The notes under the pieces: model-generated
What the model saw: only the letters and a program-made list of their open reading frames with translations
Told to the model about the DNA's origin: nothing
The model's database searches: none
Virus record (IMG/VR): IMGVR_UViG_3300030109_001746
Span: 1-23,164 of that record
Length of the DNA stretch: 23,164 nucleotides
Strand: one strand, 5' to 3'
Source of the DNA: a virus
Program-made: the position numbers and the translations under genes
Shown here: positions 20,549 to 23,164 of the stretch, one piece after another
Layout: every line of letters starts with the position of its first letter
Numbering within the stretch: position 1 is the first letter of the stretch

Positions 20549-22770
20549 CTGTATCCTCTACCACAACTAAAAATAGCTACAGCGGCGATGGCTCAACAAC
20601 AACCTTTGCGTATGCGTTTAAGATTTTTGCTGACGCTGATCTGCAAGTTATTATTCGATCAAGCACTGGCACTGAAACAACAAAAACTCTCTCTACACAT
20701 TACACGGTTACAAATGCGGGTAACGACAGTGGCGGCAATGTTGTCTTTACCAGCGGCAATATCCCCGCGTCTGGAGAGACAGTTGTAATACGGCGCAACC
20801 TTACACAGACCCAAGGCACAGACTTTGTTGAGAATGATCCGTTCCCCGCTGAAAGCCATGAGTCAGCCCTTGATAGACTGACGTTCATTTGCCAAGCGAT
20901 TCAAGAAGAATTGGATAGAACTTTTAAGATTAGTAAGACGAATACAATCACGACATCTGAATTTACGGATTCGGCCTCTGACCGCGCATCGAAAGTTTTA
21001 GGTTTTAGTAGTGACGGAAACAGCCTTACCGTTTTTGCTAACCCTGACACTGATGTAGAGCTTACCGCTATTGCTGGTCTAACATCTGCGGCAAACAAAA
21101 TGATCAGATATACAGGGTCAGGCACCGCCGACCTAGTTGATTTTCTCGATCAAGATGACATGTCGTCTGACAGCAACAGTGCTGTGGCAAGTCAGCAAAG
21201 CATCAAAGCGTTTGTAGAAAGTGGTACAAGCACGCTGTCAAACAAAACTTTAAATTTCCCCAAGTTTGCTGACGGCGGTTTTCTAGCAGACAACAATGGC
21301 AATGAGGCAATAAAAATTACAACGACTGCCAGTGCGGTGAATGAATTGACCGTTACAAATGCGGCCACCGGCAATGCGGTAACTCTCAGCACAACAGGTG
21401 GCGATACAAATATTGATTTGACTCTTAGCCCAAAGGGAACTGGAGAGGTCAACATTGCGGCTGGTAATTTGAATTACGCTGGTACAGCCGTCACAGCAAC
21501 GGGCGCAGAGTTAAACATCCTAGATGGCGTAACCAGCACAGCGTCAGAACTAAATATACTTGATGGCGTTACTGCTACTGCAAGCGAACTCAACATATTA
21601 GATGGAGTAACTAGCACAGCTACAGAATTAAACATTATGGATGGAGTGACAAGCACGACGGCTGAACTAAACATATTAGATGGCGTAACCAGTACAGCTA
21701 CAGAATTAAACATTATGGATGGCGACACAAGCGCAACTAGCACAACGGTTGCTGACGCTGACAGGGTGGTGTTCAACGATGCTGGAACAATGATGCAAGT
21801 TGCGGTGACGGATCTTGCTACATATTTTGGAACCGCCACGGTAGATCAAACGATCAAAACCTCAGATGGCGGTATACTGAATTTACAAACAAGCGACACA
21901 ACCGTGACCGCAGATAGTGTTTTGGGAGCAGTCGATTTCAAAGCACCTGATGAAGGTTCAGGAACAGACGCAATTTTGTTAGCGGCAAGTATTTCGGCGG
22001 TTGCTGAAGACACTTTTGCCGCCGACAATAATGCAACCAGTTTGGTATTCAAAGTAGGCGCAAGCGAAGCGGCAACGGAAGCTGTCAGAATCAAATCAAA
22101 CGGCAGGGTCGGCATTGGCGTTACGCCTAGCAATGATTTACACATCAAGTCATCAAATCCTGTTATTCGATTTGAAGATTCTGATGGTTCATCAAGTATC
22201 TTTGCACAAATTTTTACGGACGCTTCTGGAAAACTTTCATTTCGTGCAGACCCTGGCAACGCTGGTGGTTCGACAGGAATGTTCTTTGAAATTGACGGAG
22301 CAGAACGCGCACGACTTATGCCCACTGGTGACTTCACGATTACAGGGGCTATATCAAAAGGATCAGGCAGTTTTAAAATACCACATCCTTTGTCATCGAA
22401 AGCAAGCACTCACAATCTTGTACACAGTTTTCTGGAAGGCCCACAAGCTGATTTAATCTACAGAGGCAAGGTTGTTTTGTCTGGAGGTTCAGCCGAAGTA
22501 AATATTGATACTGTTTCTAATATGACCGTTGGAACTTTTGTTTTACTTAATGATGATGTGCAATGTTTTACATCAAATGAAACAGGGTTCACGATGGTCA
22601 AAGGCAGTGTGGATGGTAACGTGTTAACCATTACAGCCGCAGATAATTCATGCACAGACACGATTAGTTGGATGGTTGTTGGTGAGCGAAAAGACGCTCA
22701 CATGATTTCAACAAATTGGACAGATTCTAATGGTAAAGTGATTGTCGAACCAGAAATAGAAACAGAATAA
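20545..22770 (+). CDS. Tail fibre protein
   Basis: A receptor-binding fibre of 741 residues. Residues 1-130 resemble the T7 gp17 N-terminal anchor: a KNSYSGDGSTTTFAYAFKIF start, a VVIRRNLTQTQGTDFVEND strand and D-R-L-T-F-I-C-Q-A-I-Q-E-E-L-D. Next come low-complexity beta repeats including six tandem 13-residue units (residues 322-399). A GRVGIGVTPSNDLHI motif follows near 522-535, then a conserved C-terminal module beginning KGSGSFKIPHPLSSK and ending GKVIVEPE, seen in many marine phage fibres. The GRVGIG motif usually precedes a self-cleaving S74 chaperone domain, but no such domain is present; the C-terminal module may replace it. The start overlaps the previous stop. Confidence 0.9.
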   Translation: MTVSSTTTKNSYSGDGSTTTFAYAFKIFADADLQVIIRSSTGTETTKTLSTHYTVTNAGNDSGGNVVFTSGNIPASGETVVIRRNLTQTQGTDFVENDPFPAESHESALDRLTFICQAIQEELDRTFKISKTNTITTSEFTDSASDRASKVLGFSSDGNSLTVFANPDTDVELTAIAGLTSAANKMIRYTGSGTADLVDFLDQDDMSSDSNSAVASQQSIKAFVESGTSTLSNKTLNFPKFADGGFLADNNGNEAIKITTTASAVNELTVTNAATGNAVTLSTTGGDTNIDLTLSPKGTGEVNIAAGNLNYAGTAVTATGAELNILDGVTSTASELNILDGVTATASELNILDGVTSTATELNIMDGVTSTTAELNILDGVTSTATELNIMDGDTSATSTTVADADRVVFNDAGTMMQVAVTDLATYFGTATVDQTIKTSDGGILNLQTSDTTVTADSVLGAVDFKAPDEGSGTDAILLAASISAVAEDTFAADNNATSLVFKVGASEAATEAVRIKSNGRVGIGVTPSNDLHIKSSNPVIRFEDSDGSSSIFAQIFTDASGKLSFRADPGNAGGSTGMFFEIDGAERARLMPTGDFTITGAISKGSGSFKIPHPLSSKASTHNLVHSFLEGPQADLIYRGKVVLSGGSAEVNIDTVSNMTVGTFVLLNDDVQCFTSNETGFTMVKGSVDGNVLTITAADNSCTDTISWMVVGERKDAHMISTNWTDSNGKVIVEPEIETE
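21508..21741 (+). repeat. Six tandem 39-base repeats in the tail fibre gene
   Basis: The units encode E-L-N-I-L/M-D-G-V/D-T-x-x-x-x. They begin at 21508, 21547, 21586, 21625, 21664 and 21703. Units 4 and 6 share a 29-base identical stretch across their starts, and units 3-4 are more like units 5-6 than like 1-2. This points to a 78-base double-unit duplication. The motif probably forms a regular beta-helical or triple-stranded shaft whose length can vary. Confidence 0.92.
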
Positions 22771-22967
22771 TCAAAATCACATAAAACAGTTTGTTTTACT
22801 TATTGCATAACTTTAAGTAGCTAAAAACGGCTCAAATGGCGTTAAAAGCCTGTAGTCGCCCATACAGCGCGATCTCTGCTTTTTGCTACCACCGTAATCA
22901 AAATAACGCTAGACACCCATTCAGCGGCCATTGTAGCCGCTATTTTTTTGAGTAATTAGGAAAATCT
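22771..22967. other. Non-coding spacer after the tail fibre gene
   Basis: No gene is supported here. Just after the tail fibre stop there is an AT-rich hairpin, TAAAACA/TGTTTTA at 22782-22798, without a good T tract. A short AT-rich stretch follows, and the spacer ends with the intrinsic terminator at 22923-22949. The 100 or so bases between the hairpin and the terminator hold no structure or promoter that I can identify with confidence. Confidence 0.6.
22923..22949 (+). terminator. Intrinsic terminator after the tail fibre gene
   Basis: AGCGGC (22923-22928) and GCCGCT (22936-22941) form a perfect 6-bp GC-rich stem with loop CATTGTA. After one A the run TTTTTTT (22943-22949) follows. It ends the tail module, and the next ATG lies only 18 bases downstream. 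The downstream membrane-protein gene therefore depends on readthrough, unless a promoter lies unseen in the spacer. Confidence 0.85.
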
Positions 22968-23135
22968 ATGCCAAAACCCAGCGTTCAAAGTGTTCAAGCA
23001 CAAATTAATGTCCATGAACAAGTCTGCGCGGAAAGATGGAAAGAGACCATCGAGCGTATTAAACGGTTAGAGTTAATACTTATCTCATCCGCTGGTGCTG
23101 TGATTCTTTGTATGGCTGGATTGCTTTTTAAGTAA
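22968..23135 (+). CDS. Small holin-like membrane protein
   Basis: A 55-residue protein. Residues 1-33 form a charged amphipathic helix (N-V-H-E-Q-V-C-A-E-R-W-K-E-T-I-E-R-I-K-R-L-E). Residues 36-54 are a single membrane segment (LILISSAGAVILCMAGLLF), ending with lysine. This layout resembles the haemolysin XhlA-type holin or holin-associated proteins and the small membrane proteins after tail fibre genes in other podoviruses. TTAGGA lies about 7 bases before the ATG. A role in lysis or as a spanin/holin partner is likely from position, but the family assignment is tentative. Confidence 0.7.
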   Translation: MPKPSVQSVQAQINVHEQVCAERWKETIERIKRLELILISSAGAVILCMAGLLFK

Positions 23136-23164
23136 ATGGACCCAATAACAATAAGCGGCGCAAT
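23136..23164 (+). CDS. Start of a further gene (3' partial)
   Basis: An ATG directly after the previous stop codon opens a frame reading MDPITISGA, cut off by the window edge. Small proteins that start MDPI-T or MDPI-S and continue into a glycine/alanine-rich hydrophobic helix commonly follow the holin-like gene in marine podoviruses, as I remember them. Function unknown; only nine codons are visible. Confidence 0.5.

Noticed and set aside
21508-21741. CRISPR-like regular spacing
   Set aside because: The 39-base units are contiguous and in frame with a coding repeat, with no unique spacers between them.
21474-22409. Long minus-strand open frames opposite the tail fibre
   Set aside because: They consist of Val, Ala and Ser repeats that mirror the tandem repeats of the fibre gene. 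They have no ribosome-binding site and lie inside a well-supported gene.

Overview
This window looks like part of a tailed phage (or prophage) with a T7-like, short-tailed (podovirus) virion. The evidence is the ordered structural set: terminase, portal, scaffold, capsid, tail tube A, tail tube B, gp13/14/15/16-like internal proteins and tail fibre. It also carries several small basic protein families that I associate from memory with marine phages and large DNA viruses. The host cannot be fixed from sequence alone; an aquatic proteobacterium is a reasonable guess. No integrase, tRNA, rRNA or CRISPR array is visible.

Layout. (1) Positions 1-208 hold the 3' end of a rightward helix-turn-helix gene. 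(2) Positions 189-3637 hold a tightly packed leftward operon of ten small genes. It reads from a near-consensus sigma70 promoter at 3694-3722, and the only confidently recognised member is the antirestriction DNA mimic ArdA. The other products are mostly unrecognised and many are acidic; a small HTH gene closes the operon. (3) Positions 3638-4080 form a regulatory spacer of about 440 bases with the leftward promoter, an operator-like palindrome, a perfect-stem terminator and a C-rich tract. (4) Positions 4081-6857 hold the packaging module: a DUF6321-like basic protein, small terminase, four tiny basic proteins, and large terminase. (5) Positions 6854-11450 hold the head module: a proline-rich protein, portal, Bbp19-like protein, scaffold, a small protein, major capsid protein and a probable decoration protein. 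It ends in a strong intrinsic terminator. (6) Positions 11499-22770 hold the tail and ejection module: tail tube A and B, gp13-like protein, three predicted internal virion proteins, one unknown protein and a 741-residue tail fibre with a 13-residue repeat. (7) After another terminator, a holin-like small membrane protein and the first codons of a further gene begin the lysis or accessory region.

Working model: the leftward operon is probably early and counters host restriction and perhaps other defences. The rightward operon is late and is coupled almost throughout by ATGA, TAATG or GTGA junctions. The internal terminator after the capsid genes sits where T7 has its T-phi terminator and probably raises capsid output relative to tail proteins. 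Unlike T7, the terminase genes precede the portal instead of following the tail fibre.
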